A stretch of DNA of 64,000 bases from positions 1-64,000 of the forward strand of contig JBBELK010000510.1 of assembly GCA_037783545.1 (NCBI GenBank), given 5' to 3'. The position numbers and the translations under genes are program-made. Below are positions 27,991 to 40,150 of the stretch, in pieces (positions within the stretch are counted from its first letter, which is position 1; each line of letters begins with the position of its first letter). Under the pieces are notes generated by a model. It worked only from the letters and a program-made list of their open reading frames with translations, was not told the DNA's origin and did not search any database. This DNA is from Henricia sp. BOLD:AAB3569. Taxonomy: Eukaryota; Echinodermata; Asteroidea; Spinulosida; Echinasteridae.

Positions 27991-28272
27991 TGGGGTGAGT
28001 CAACGGCCGTATAAATGTACACCAGCGCGGTGCAGGGTGTCCCAACAGCCACGGTTAGGGGAATAACCACGTAGCCGAGCTCCGTTTTCCCAAAACTCTG
28101 AAATTTCTCCGTCATTTCCCAGCGAAAATCTGTCAATTTTGCATGACAAGTGCGGAATATATACAGTTTGGAGCATGCAAAATTTGAAGTTGGTTGGAAA
28201 ATTCCTTGATTTCCAAATTTGCCGGCATTAGGGACACACTTTGACCTAATTCCCGTCACAATCTGGGGTGAG

Positions 28273-29901
28273 TCAACGGCCGTACAAATGTACACCAGCG
28301 CGGTGCAGGGTGTCCCAACAGCCACGGTTAGGGGAATAACCACGTAGCCGAGCTCCGTTTTCCCTAAACTCTGAAATTTCTCCGTCATTTCCCAGCGAAA
28401 ATCTGTCAATTTTGCATGACAAGTGCGGAATATATACAGTTTGAAGCATGCAAAATTTGAAGTTGGTTGGAAAATTCCTTGATTTCCAAATTTGCAGGCA
28501 TTTGGGACACACTTTGACCTAATTCCCGTCACAATCCGGGGTGAGTCAACGGCCGTACAAATGTACACCAGCGCGGCGCAGGGTGTCACAACAGCCACGG
28601 TTAGGGGAATAACCACGTAGCCGAGCTCCGTTTTCCCTAAACTCTGAAATTTCTCCGTAATTTCCCAGCGAAAATCTGTCAATTTTGCATGACAAGTGCG
28701 GAATATATACAGTTTGGAGCATGCAAAATTTGAAGTTGATTGAAAAATTCCTTGATTTCCAAATTTGCCGGCATTTGGGACACACTTTGACCTAATTCCC
28801 GTCACAATCTGGGGTGAGTCAACGGCCGTACAAATGTACACCAGCGCGGCGCATGGTGTCCCAACAGCCACGGTTAGGGGAATAACCGCGTAGCCGAGCT
28901 CCGTTTTCCCTAAACTCTGAAATTTCTCCGTCATTTCCCAGCGAAAATCTGTCAATTTTGCATGACAAGTGCGGAATATATACAGTTTGGAGCAGGAAAA
29001 ATTTGAAGTTGGTTGGAAAATTCCTTGATTTCCAAATTTGCCGGCATTTGGGACACACTTTGACCTAACTCCCGTCACAATCCGGGGTGAGTCAACGGCC
29101 GTACAAATGTACACCAGCGCGGCGCAGGGTGTCCCAACAGCCACGGTTAGGGGAATAACCACGTAGCCGAGCTCCGTTTTCCCAAAACTCTGAAATTTCT
29201 CCGTCATTTCCCAGCGAAAATCTGTCAATTTTGCATGACAAGTGCGGAATATATACAGTTTGGAGCATGCAAAATTTGAAGTTGGTTGGCAAATTCCTTG
29301 ATTTCCAAATTTGCCGGCATTTGGGACACACTTTGACCTAATTCCCGTCACAATCTGGGGTGAGTCAACGGCCGTACAAATGTACACCAGCGCGGCGCAG
29401 GGTGTCCCAACAGCCACGGTTAGGGTAATAACCACGTAGCCGAGCTCCGTTTTCCCTAAACTCTGAAATTTCTCCGTCATTTCCCAGCGAAAATCTGTCA
29501 ATTTTGCATGACAAGTGCGGAATATATACAGTTTGAAGCATGCAAAATTTGAAGTTGGTTGAAAAATTCCTTGATTTCCAAATTTGCCGGCATTTGGGAC
29601 ACACTTTGACCTAATTCCCGTCACAATCCGGGGTGAGTCAACGGCCGTACAAATGTACACCAGCGCGGCGCAGGGTGTCCCAACAGCCACGGTTAGGGGA
29701 ATAAGCACGTATCCGAGCTCCGTTTCCCCTAAACTCTGAAATTTCTCCGTCATTTCCCAGCGAAAATCTGTCAATTTTGCATGACAAGTGCGGAATATAT
29801 ACAGTTTGGAGCAGGGAAAATTTGAAGTTGGTTGGAAAATTCCTTGATTTCCAAATTTGCCGGCATTAGGGACACACTTTGACCTAATTCCCGTCACAAT
29901 C
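28273..29901. repeat. Seven-unit (1,911-bp) higher-order repeat, copy 2
   Basis: Repeats the variant order of 26362-27990, including the distinctive ataagcacgtatcc / gtttcccctaaa unit (here near 29702, there near 27791). The two copies are adjacent, separated by units carrying private changes such as gtataaatgtac near 28010. Confidence 0.88.
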
Positions 29902-32900
29902 TGGGGTGAGTCAACGGCCGTACAAATGTACACCAGCGCGGTGCAGGGTGTCCCAACAGCCACGGTTAGGGGAATACCCACGTAGCCGAGCTCCGTTTTC
30001 CCTAAACTCTGAAATTTCTCCGTCATTTCCCAGCGAAAATCTGTCAATTTTGCATGACAAGTGCGGAATATATACAGTTTGGAGCATGCAAAATTTGAAG
30101 TTGGTTGGAAAATTCCTTGATTTCCAAATTTGCAGGCATTTGGGACACACTTTGACCTAATTCCCGTCACAATCCGGGGTGAGTCAACGGCCGTACAAAT
30201 GTACACCAGCGCGGCGCAGGGTGTCCCAACAGCCACGGTTAGGGGAATAACCACGTAGCCGAGCTCCGTTTTCCCTAAACTCTGAAATTTCTCCGTCATT
30301 TCCCAGCGAAAATCTGTCAATTTTGCATGACAAGTGCGGAATATATACAGTTTGGAGCATGCAAAATTTGAAGTTGGTTGAAAAATTCCTTGATTTCCAA
30401 ATTTGCCGGCATTTGGGACACACTTTGACCTAATTCCCGTCACAATCGGGGGTGAGTCAACGGCCGTACAAATGTACACCAGCGCGGCGCAGGGTGTCCC
30501 AACAGCCACGGTTAGGGGAATAACCACGTAGCCGAGCTCCGTTTTCCCTAAACTCTGAAATTTCTCCGTCATTTCCCAGCGAAAATCTGTCAATTTTGCA
30601 TGACAAGTGCGGAATATATACAGTTTGGAGCATGCAAAATTTGAAGTTGGTTGAAAAATTCCTTGATTTCCAAATTTGCCGGCATTTGGGACACACTTTG
30701 ACCTAATTCCCGTCACAATCTGGGGTGAGTCAACGGCCGTACAAATGTACACCAGCGCGGCGCATGGTGTCCCAACAGCCACGGTTAGGGGAATAACCGC
30801 GTAGCCGAGCTCCGTTTTCCCTAAACTCTGAAATTTCTCCGTCATTTCCCAGCGAAAATCTGTCAATTTTGCATGACAAGTGCGGAATATATACAGTTTG
30901 AAGCATGCAAAATTTGAAGTTGGTTGGAAAATTCCTTGATTTCCAAATTTGCAGGCATTTGGGACACACTTTGACCTAATTCCCGTCACAATCCGGGGTG
31001 AGTCAACGGCCGTACAAATGTACACCAGCGCGGCGCAGGGTGTCCCAACAGCCACGGTTAGGGGAATAACCACGTAGCCGAGCTCAGTTTTCCCTAAACT
31101 CTGAAATTTCTCCGTCATTTCCCAGCGAAAATCTGTCAATTTTGCATGACAAGTGCGGAATATATACAGTTTGGAGCATGCAAAATTTGAAGTTGGTTGA
31201 AAAATTCCTTGATTTCCAAATTTGCCGGCATTTGGGACACACTTTGACCTAATTCCCGTCACAATCTGGGGTGAGTCAACGGCCGTACAAATGCACACCA
31301 GCGCGGCGCATGGTGTCCCAACAGCCACGGTTAGGGGAATAACCGCGTAGCCGAGCTCCGTTTTCCCTAAACTCTGAAATTTCTCCGTCATTTCCCAGCG
31401 AAAATCTGTCAATTTTGCATGACAAGTGCGGAATATATACAGTTTGGAGCATGCAAAATTTGAAGTTGGTTGGAAAATTCCTTGATTTCCAAATTTGCAG
31501 GCATTTGGGACACACTTTGACCTAATTCCCGTCACAATCCGGGGTGAGTCAACGGCCGTACAAATGTACACCAGCGCAGCGCAGGGTGTCACAACAGCCA
31601 CGGTTAGGGGAATAACCACGTAGCCGAGCTCCGTTTTCCCTAAACTCTGAAATTTCTCCGTCATTTCCCAGCGAAAATCTGTCAATTTTGCATGACAAGT
31701 GCGGAATATATACAGTTTGGAGCATGCAAAATTTGAAGTTGGTTGAAAAATTCCTTGATTTCCAAATTTGCCGGCATTTGGGACACACTTTGACCTAATT
31801 CCCGTCACAATCTGGGGTTAGTCAACGGCCGTACAAATGTACACCAGCGCGGCGCAGGGTGTCCCAACAGCCACGGTTAGGGGAATAACCACGTAGCCGA
31901 GCTCCGTTTTCCCTAAACTCTGAAATTTCTCCGTAATTTCCCAGCGAAAATCTGTCAATTTTGCATGACAAGTGCGGAATATATACAGTTTGGAGCAGGG
32001 AAAATTTGAAGTTGGTTGGAAAATTCCTTGATTTCCAAATTTGCCGGCATTTGGGACACACTTTGACCTAATTCCCGTCACAATCTGGGGTGAGTCAACG
32101 GCCGTACAAATGTACACCAGCGCGGCGCAGGGTGTCCCAACAGCCACGGTTAGGGGAATAACCACGTAGCCGAGCTCCGTTTTCCCTAAACTCTGAAATT
32201 TCTCCGTAATTTCCCAGCGAAAATCTGTCAATTTTGCATGACAAGTGCGGAATATATACAGTTTGGAGCAGGGAAAATTTGAAGTTGGTTGGAAAATTCC
32301 TTGATTTCCAAATTTGCCGGCATTTGGGACACACTTTGACCTAATTCCCGTCACAATCCGGGGTGAGTCAACGGCCGTACAAATGTACACCAGCGCGGCG
32401 CAGGGTGTCCCAACAGCCACGGTTAGGGGAATAACCACGTAGCCGAGCTCCGTTTTCCCTAAACTCTGAAATTTCTCCGTCATTTCCCAGCGAAAATCTG
32501 TCAATTTTGCATGACAAGTGCGGAATATATACAGTTTGGAGCATGCAAAATTTGAAGTTGGTTGAAAAATTCCTTGATTTCCAAATTTGCCGGCATTTGG
32601 GACACACTTTGACCTAATTCCCGTCACAATCTGGGGTGAGTCAACGGCCGTACAAATGTACACCAGCGCGGCGCAGGGTGTCCCAACAGCCACGGTTAGG
32701 GGAATAACCACGTAGCCGAGCTCCGTTTTCCCTAAACTCTGAAATTTCTCCGTCATTTCCCAGCGAAAATCTGTCAATTTTGCATGACAAGTGCGGAATA
32801 TATACAGTTTGGAGCATGCAAAATTTGAAGTTGGTTGGAAAATTCCTTGATTTCCAAATTTGCCGGCATTTGGGACACACTTTGACCTAATTCCCGTCAC

Positions 32901-35900
32901 AATCTGGGGTGAGTCAACGGCCGTACAAATGTACACCAGCGCGGCGCAGGGTGTCCCAACAGCCACGGTTAGGGTAATAACCACGTAGCCGAGCTCCGTT
33001 TTCCCTAAACTCTGAAATTTCTCCGTCATTTCCCAGCGAAAATCTGTCAATTTTGCATGACAAGTGCGGAATATATACAGTTTGGAGCATGCAAAATTTG
33101 AAGTTGGTTGGAAAATTCCTTGATTTCCAAATTTGCAGGCATTTGGGACACACTTTGACCTAATTCCCGTCACAATCCGGGGTGAGTCAACGGCCGTACA
33201 AATGTACACCAGCGCGGCGCAGGGTGTCCCAACAGCCACGGTTAGGGGAATAACCACGTAGCCGAGCTCCGTTTTCCCTAAACTCTGAAATTTCTCCGTC
33301 ATTTCCCAGCGAAAATATGTCAATTTTGCATGACAAGTGCGGAATATATACAGTTTGGAGCAGGGAAAATTTGAAGTTGGTTGGAAAATTCCTTGATTTC
33401 CAAATTTGCCGGCATTTGGGACACACTTTGACCTAATTCCCGTCACAATCTGGGGTGAGTCAACGGCCGTACAAATGTACACCAGCGCGGTGCAGGGTGT
33501 CCCAACAGCCACGGTTAGGGGAATAACCACGTAGCCGAGCTCCGTTTTCCCTAAACTCTGAAATTTCTCCGTCATTTCCCAGCGAAAATCTGTCAATTTT
33601 GCATGACAAGTGCGGAATATATACAGTTTGGAGCATGCAAAATTTGAAGTTGGTTGGAAAATTCCTTGATTTCCAAATTTGCAGGCATTTGGGACACACT
33701 TTGACCTAATTCCCGTCACAATCCGGGGTGAGTCAACGGCCGTACAAATGTACACCAGCGCGGCGCAGGGTGTCCCAACAGCCACGGTTAGGGGAATAAC
33801 CACGTAGCCGAGCTCCGTTTTCCCTAAACTCTGAAATTTCTCCGTCATTTCCCAGCGAAAATCTGTCAATTTTGCATGACAAGTGCGGAATATATACAGT
33901 TTGGAGCATGCAAAATTTGAAGTTGGTTTAAAAAATTCCTTGATTTCCAAATTTGCCGGCATTTGGGACACACTTTGACCTAATTCCCGTCACAATCGGG
34001 GGTGAGTCAACGGCCGTACAAATGTACACCAGCGCGGCGCAGGGTGTCCCAACAGCCACGGTTAGGGGAATAACCACGTAGCCGAGCTCCGTTTTCCCTA
34101 AACTCTGAAATTTCTCCGTCATTTCCCAGCGAAAATCTGTCAATTTTGCATGACAAGTGCGGAATATATACAGTTTGGAGCATGCAAAATTTGAAGTTGG
34201 TTGAAAAATTCCTTGATTTCCAAATTTGCCGGCATTTGGGACACACTTTGACCTAATTCCCGTCACAATCTGGGGTGAGTCAACGGCCGTACAAATGTAC
34301 ACCAGCGCGGCGCATGGTGTCCCAACAGCCACGGTTAGGGGAATAACCGCGTAGCCGAGCTCCGTTTTCCCTAAACTCTGAAATTTCTCCGTCATTTCCC
34401 AGCGAAAATATGTCAATTTTGCATGACAAGTGCGGAATATATACAGTTTGGAGCATGCAAAATTTGAAGTTGGTTGGAAAATTCCTTGATTTCCAAATTT
34501 GCAGGCATTTGGGACACACTTTGACCTAATTCCCGTCACAATCCGGGGTGAGTCAACGGCCGTACAAATGTACACCAGCGCGGCGCAGGGTGTCCCAACA
34601 GCCACGGTTAGGGGAATAACCACGTAGCCGAGCTCCGTTTTCCCTAAACTCTGAAATTTCTCCGTCATTTCCCAGCGAAAATCTGTCAATTTTGCATGAC
34701 AAGTGCGGAATATATACAGTTTGGAGCATGCAAAATTTGAAGTTGGTTGAAAAATTCCTTGATTTCCAAATTTGCCGGCATTTGGGACACACTTTGACCT
34801 AATTCCCGTCACAATCTGGGGTGAGTCAACGGCCGTACAAATGCACACCAGCGCGGCGCATGGTGTCCCAACAGCCACGGTTAGGGGAATAACCGCGTAG
34901 CCGAGCTCCGTTTTCCCTAAACTCTGAAATTTCTCCGTCATTTCCCAGCGAAAATCTGTCAATTTTGCATGACAAGTGCGGAATATATACAGTTTGGAGC
35001 ATGCAAAATTTGAAGTTGGTTGGAAAATTCCTTGATTTCCAAATTTGCAGGCATTTGGGACACACTTTGACCTAATTCCCGTCACAATCCGGGGTGAGTC
35101 AACGGCCGTACAAATGTACACCAGCGCGGCGCAGGGTGTCACAACAGCCACGGTTAGGGGAATAACCACGTAGCCGAGCTCCGTTTTCCCTAAACTCTGA
35201 AATTTCTCCGTCATTTCCCAGCGAAAATCTGTCAATTTTGCATGACAAGTGCGGAATATATACAGTTTGGAGCATGCAAAATTTGAAGTTGGTTGAAAAA
35301 TTCCTTGATTTCCAAATTTGCCGGCATTTGGGACACACTTTGACCTAATTCCCGTCACAATCTGGGGTGAGTCAACGGCCGTACAAATGTACACCAGCGC
35401 GGCGCAGGGTGTCACAACAGCCACGGTTAGGGGAATAACCACGTAGCCGAGCTCCGTTTTCCCTAAACTCTGAAATTTCTCCGTCATTTCCCAGCGAAAA
35501 TCTGTCAATTTTGCATGACAAGTGCGGAATATATACAGTTTGGAGCATGCAAAATTTGAAGTTGGTTGAAAAATTCCTTGATTTCCAAATTTGCCGGCAT
35601 TTGGGACACACTTTGACCTAATTCCCGTCACAATCTGGGGTGAGTCAACGGCCGTACAAATGTACACCAGCGCGGCGCATGGTGTCCCAACAGCCACGGT
35701 TAGGGGAATAACCGCGTAGCCGAGCTCCGTTTTCCCTAAACTCTGAAATTTCTCCGTCATTTCCCAGCGAAAATCTGTCAATTTTGCATGACAAGTGCGG
35801 AATATATACAGTTTGGACCAGGAAAAATTTGAAGTTGGTTGGAAAATTCCTTGATTTCCAAATTTGCCGGCATTTGGGACACACTTTGACCTAACTCCCG

Positions 35901-37561
35901 TCACAATCCGGGGTGAGTCAACGGCCGTACAAATGTACACCAGTGCGGCGCAGGGTGTCCCAACAGCCACGGTTAGGGGAATAACCACGTAGCCGAGCTC
36001 CGTTTTCCCTAAACTCTGAAATTTCTCCGTCATTTCCCAGCGAAAATCTGTCAATTTTGCATGACAAGTGCGGAATATATACAGTTTGGAGCATGCAAAA
36101 TTTGAAGTTGGTTTACAAAATTCCTTGATTTCCAAATTTGCCGGCATTTGGGACACACTTTGACCTAATTCCCGTCACAATCGGGGGTGAGTCAACGGCC
36201 GTACAAATGTACACCAGCGCGGCGCAGGATGTCCCAACAGCCACGGTTAGGGGAATAACCACGTAGCCGAGCTCCGTTTTCCCTAAACTCTGAAATTTCT
36301 CCGTCATTTCCCAGCGAAAATCTGTCAATTTTGCATGACAAGTGCGGAATATATACAGTTTGGAGCATGCAAAATTTGAAGTTGGATGAAAAATTCCTTG
36401 ATTTCCAAATTTGCCGGCATTTGGGACACACTTTGACCTAATTCCCGTCACAATCTGGGGTGAGTCAACGGCCGTACAAATGTACACCAGCGCGGCGCAT
36501 GGTGTCCCAACAGCCACGGTTAGGGGAATAACCGCGTAGCCGAGCTCCGTTTTCCCTAAACTCTGAAATTTCTCCGTCATTTCCCAGCGAAAATCTGTCA
36601 ATTTTGCATGACAAGTGCGGAATATATACAGTTTGGAGCATGCAAAATTTGAAGTTGGTTGAAAAATTCCTTGATTTCCAAATTTGCCGGCATTTGGGAC
36701 ACACTTTGACCTAATTCCCGTCACAATCTGGGGTGAGTCAACGGCCGTACAAATGTACACCAGCGCGGCGCATGGTGTCCCATTAACAGCCACGGTTAGG
36801 GGAATAACCGCGTAGCCGAGCTCCGTTTTCCCTAAACTCTGAAATTTCTCCGTCATTTCCCAGCGAAAATCTGTCAATTTTGCATGACAAGTGCGGAATA
36901 TATACAGTTTGGAGCAGGAAAAATTTGAAGTTGGTTGGAAAATTCCTTGATTTCCAAATTTGCCGGCATTTGGGACACACTTTGACCTAACTCCCGTCAC
37001 AATCCGGGGTGAGTCAACGGCCGTACAAATGTACACCAGTGCGGCGCAGGGTGTCCCAACAGCCACGGTTAGGGGAATAACCACGTAGCCGAGCTCCGTT
37101 TTCCCTAAACTCTGAAATTTCTCCGTCATTTCCCAGCGAAAATCTGTCAATTTTGCATGACAAGTGCGGAATATATACAGTTTGGAGCCTGCAAAAGTTG
37201 AAGTTGGTTGGCAAATTCCTTGATTTCCAAATTTGCCGGCATTTGGGACACACTTTGACCTAATTCCCGTCACAATCTGGGGTGAGTCAACGGCCGTACA
37301 AATGTACACCAGCGCGGCGCAGGGTGTCCCAACAGCCACGGTTAGGGGAATAACCACGTAGCCGAGCTCCGTTTTCCCTAAACTCTGATATTTCTCCGTC
37401 ATTTCCCAGCGAAAATCTGTCAATTTTGCATGACAAGTGCGGAATATATACAGTTTGGAGCATGCAAAATTTGAAGTTGGTTGGAAAATTCCTTGATTTC
37501 CAAATTTGCAGGCATTTGGGACACACTTTGACCTAATTCCCGTCACAATCCGGGGTGAGTC

Positions 37562-37565
37562 AACG
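37562..37565. repeat. Left target-site duplication AACG of the transposon
   Basis: The satellite unit reads gagtcaacg up to 37565 and then changes to unrelated sequence. The same four bases restart the satellite at 41035, so AACG is present on both sides of the insert although the intact unit has it once. Confidence 0.88.
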
Positions 37566-38056
37566 TAGTCCAGTCAATCTAAGCATTTTTTTGGCTCAAC
37601 CCACCACTAATTGCAACAGAATTTTTTTAACTGGTATGCATTTCAGTAAAGTCTCCTGAACACCATACTAAAAGTCTACCAACATATATTTGGTGGAAAG
37701 GTGTCAAATTTGCATAATATGCAAATCACCTGCTGCCATTAGGAAAAATTATATGTTTCACTATAACTATATATGTAGGTACCCAATCAAAGCACATAAA
37801 CTGTCTAAACCTATGTTAGCATTGTCACAGTACACGATAAACATGTTTCTGAATTGATAGTGTGAACACAAATATGCAAATTATGCAAATTAGCGGCCAC
37901 CATTAGGGAAAACAAATTTACACTGTATTTTCGTACGCAAGTATCTACTCAAAACGATTTACATGTATTTGTGTAATGTACCCATGATTTTATGGCCAGA
38001 GAACATAAACACGTTTCTCAATTCATATTGTTAAAATAAATATGCAAATTAGGTAC
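37566..38056 (+). repeat. Left terminal inverted repeat of the transposon
   Basis: Reverse-complement match to 40553-41034. Strongly conserved stretches include caccactaattgcaacagaa, catttcagtaaagtctcctg, actaaaagtctaccaacata and tttggtggaaaggtgtcaaa. The match weakens inward and ends around gcaaattaggtacc. The first 12 bp are perfect; bases 13-30 are more diverged than the following block. Confidence 0.9.
37708..38049. repeat. Subterminal repeats with ATGCAAAT octamers, left arm
   Basis: Within the left inverted arm a module of about 160 bp is repeated: an ATGCAAAT octamer, then a (c/g)gccaccattaggaaaa-like block, a variable stretch, and a block like ataaacatgtttctgaatt. Octamers (either strand) are at 37708, 37719, 37874, 37883 and 38042. 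Repeated subterminal motifs are commonly transposase-binding sites in DNA transposons; that role here is inference. Confidence 0.75.
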
Positions 38057-38553
38057 CGAAATTGTTTTAAAAAAAAATTTCACAAAAAAAACTCTTTACC
38101 CCGCTTTTCTTGGTCAGGAAAATTAAGATAAGCACACTTCTACAATAATCCATTGGATGACTGGTGGGTAAAATACATAATTCACAGTCGTACGCTTTGG
38201 TAGCGACCTGAACCATTCCCACAGCGCATGAAAAGGTAACTTTCAACCAATGAAAAGCCAAGAGGAGACAAATGTATCTGTCTGGCGCAACAGTTGTGTC
38301 AACCCACCGCCCCTTCTCCGCCTTGTGGTTTTTAAATTTAATTTGATTGGTAATGTATGGCAGAAATTTGCATAGACGAGACGGACAGTGCCTAAATTAT
38401 AAATAGTCTTTGTGAAACGTTCAAGCAGTGGAAAGGCAGACTGTGAACGAGAGTTTACTGTAAATGTCTGATTTAAGTAACTGAGGCATTACTCAATGTT
38501 AAATTTAATGTTTTCCAAACACAATCTGATAAGGGCTAGCATTCCAACCGTAT
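38057..38553. other. Unassigned A+T-rich interior of the transposon
   Basis: No repeat partner, coding signal or recognised motif seen. It contains runs of A and T and short frames (up to 65 codons on the minus strand) without any family resemblance that I can see. Confidence 0.5.
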
Positions 38554-38724
38554 GTGCCAGCGGTGTATAGACAGTATCGAATAGCCGCCATCTTGTAGGG
38601 CAGTTTTTTTGTTCATTGAGGACATGCGTGGTTGCACGTATTATGCTTAAATTGTTTAACAGTTTAAATAACAAAAGGTGCCCCACAAGATGGTAGCTAT
38701 TCGATACGGTCTACACCCAGCACG
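38554..38724. repeat. Imperfect palindrome nested in the transposon
   Basis: The left arm (38554-38612) contains agtatcgaatagccgccatc. The right arm (38672-38724) is its reverse complement with a few mismatches, reading gatggtagctattcgatacg on the plus strand. Outer parts also pair (gtgccagcggtgta against tacacccagcac). The loop is about 60 bp. The structure resembles a small MITE or a remnant of one; no target-site duplication is evident. Its right end overlaps the start of the adjoining MITE-like copy. Confidence 0.7.
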
Positions 38725-38918
38725 ATATGTGGCAAAGGGACTTCCCCCAACGCCCCTATACCTAAACACTCTTCCCTTTTGTTAACGCACCACCCCCAAA
38801 CCCCACCCCCCTAAAAGCTGAAAGGAATTCTTTTGAAATTCCCTGGATGTTTGAGACACAATGGGGGAACAATGGAAGAGCTAGGGAGTGAGGGGACCCA
38901 ACGCCACATATTGTGCTG
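38719..38918 (+). mobile_element. MITE-like repeat, copy 1 (inverted relative to copy 2)
   Basis: Begins CAGCACGATATGTGG and ends CCACATATTGTGCTG, so it has inverted termini of about 15 bp with one mismatch. Its interior matches the reverse complement of 39079-39272 over nearly the whole length: shared blocks include cgcccctataccta and the ggatgtttgagac stretch. No coding capacity. Target-site duplications are not clear, and the superfamily cannot be assigned. Confidence 0.72.
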
Positions 38919-39078
38919 CATATGCAGCGGTGGACCTGGATAGGTGGAAAACATCCCCAGCACTGTAGGCAGGCGTGCTGGAAGACAACTTCTAGGGCGT
39001 TTTCTTGACGCCAGCATGTCCTTTTTGTGGAAAATATGCACGCTTTTACCAAGCGTGCCAAGCACTTAAGGCAAGCTA
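38919..39078. other. Spacer between the two MITE-like copies, with a minisatellite-like motif
   Basis: Forms the loop between the two inverted MITE-like copies. Near its right end (about 39050-39074) it contains aagcgtgccaagcacttaag, which resembles one degenerate unit of the 23-bp minisatellite further right. Nothing else recognised. Confidence 0.55.
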
Positions 39079-39272
39079 CAGTACGATATGTGACAGAGGA
39101 CAACTCCCCCTTCCATTTTCCCCATTAAGTCTCAAACATCCAAGGGAGTTTAAATAAATTTCAGGTTTTAAAGGGGGTGGTGGTGGGTGTTGGTACGCTA
39201 ACCAAATGGAAGAGTGTGTTGAGGTATAGGGGCGGAAGGGGGGAGTGGTCCCTTTGTCACATATCGTGCTGG
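39079..39272 (-). mobile_element. MITE-like repeat, copy 2
   Basis: Starts cagtacgatatgtgacagag and ends ctttgtcacatatcgtgctg, so its termini are inverted repeats. The body is the reverse complement of copy 1 with substitutions and small indels. aagcta occurs just before it and again a few bases after it, a possible but unconvincing duplication. Together the two copies form an inverted pair of about 200-bp arms inside the larger foldback element. Confidence 0.72.
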
Positions 39273-39290
39273 GTGTAAAGCTATTTTTTC

Positions 39291-40150
39291 TGTGGCAAGG
39301 ATGCCAAGGGCTTTGTTTGTGGCAAGCGTCCAAGTACCTTTTGGGGCAAGCGTGCCCTCTTTTGTGACAAATATGCAAGGACCTTAAATTTGTGGCAGGA
39401 ATACCGAACAATTTTTGACAAGCTGCTTCTGTGGCAAATAAGCCAAGGGCTTTGTTTGTGGAAAGATTACCATTTACTCTTGGGGCAAGCGTGCCCTCAG
39501 TGTGGCAAGCGTGCCAAGTACTTTTGAAGCAAGCATGCATGCCTTCTTTTGTGGCAAATATGTCAAGGACTTTGTGGCAAGTGTCCCGATTACTTTGTGC
39601 CAAATGTGCAAAGGACTTTGTAGCAAGTGTGCCAGATACTTTGTGGCAAGTGTGCCAGGTACTTTGTGGCAAGTGTGCCAGGTAATTTGCGGCAAGTGTG
39701 CCAGGTACTTTGCGGAAATTGTGCCAGGTACTTTGCGGAAAGTGTGCCAGGTACTTTGCGGAAAGTGTGCCAGGTACTTTGCGGAAAGTGTGCCAGGTAC
39801 TTTGCGGAAAGTGTGCCAGGTACTTTGCGGCAAGTGTGTCAGGTACTTTGTGGCAAGTGTGCCAGGTACTTTGCGGCAAGTGTGCCAGGTACTTTGCGGA
39901 AAGTGTGCCAGGTACTTTGCGGAAAGTGTGCCAGGTACTTTGCGGCAAGTGTGCCAGGTACTTTGCGGCAAGTGTGCCAAGTACTTTGTGGCAAGTGTGA
40001 TGTGCCAAGTACTTTTGGCAAGTGCGCCAAGTACTTTGCGGCAATTAAGTGCGCGCCAAGTATTTTGTGGCAAGTGTGCCCTCTCCTTCTGTGGCAAGTG
40101 TGCCAACGACACTGCGGGCATGCGTGCCCGTTTAACACTTTGCGGACATG
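39291..40150. repeat. 23-bp minisatellite inside the transposon
   Basis: A 23-bp unit, approximately ggtactttgcgg(c/a)aagtgtgcca, repeats head to tail. The central part (about 39600-40010) is nearly uniform; for example the gcca landmark recurs at 39677 and 39700. The flanks (39291-39600 and 40010-40150) are degenerate, with units shortened, extended or mutated. Because 69 bp is three units, all frames of a strand spell the same 23-residue periodic peptide, which explains open frames up to 322 codons on the minus and 231 codons on the plus strand. I do not call these genes. Confidence 0.93.

Larger units (their letters stand above)
1..37565. repeat. Satellite A, left block: 273-bp tandem repeat, about 136 units
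   Basis: The same unit recurs head to tail every 273 bp; for example the landmark ggccgtacaaatgtacacca reappears at this spacing throughout. Fixed blocks in each unit, in order, are the TGAGTCA motif, the GTACAAATGTAC dyad, a GGTTAGGGG block, TTTTCCCTAAACTCTGAAATTT, the block around GTGCGGAATATATACAG, GCATGCAAAATTTGAAG, and a near-palindrome around GCCGGC. Units differ by a limited set of recurrent substitutions (such as CCGGGG/CTGGGG/CGGGGG, GCAGGG/GCATGG, GCCGGC/GCAGGC, GGAGCATGC/GGAGCAGGG), which recur together in groups and so define higher-order repeats. Ten units are a 313-bp chimeric form. No gene, RNA gene or transposon is visible inside this block. The window opens within a unit, so the array continues upstream. 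I do not recognise the family by name. Confidence 0.98.

Noticed and set aside
22065-31808. 3,247-codon minus-strand reading frame (and others such as 12359-17995, 17859-22016, 51876-54923)
   Set aside because: They are the stop-free frame of a 273-bp satellite read across units. A given frame of 91 codons has about a 1% chance of lacking stops, and one such unit is enough. Variants among units mostly change the residue, and no start context, intron pattern or known domain is seen.
1-37565. CRISPR array
   Set aside because: The repeated unit is 273 bp with no short repeat/unique spacer alternation, and the context is eukaryotic satellite.
38762-39103. 113-codon frame around 38.8-39.1 kb as a transposase remnant
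   Set aside because: It runs through the two inverted MITE-like copies and shows no transposase motif.
39076-40044. 322-codon minus-strand and 231/219-codon plus-strand frames in the transposon interior
   Set aside because: They are translations of the 23-bp minisatellite, where every frame gives the same 23-residue repeat.
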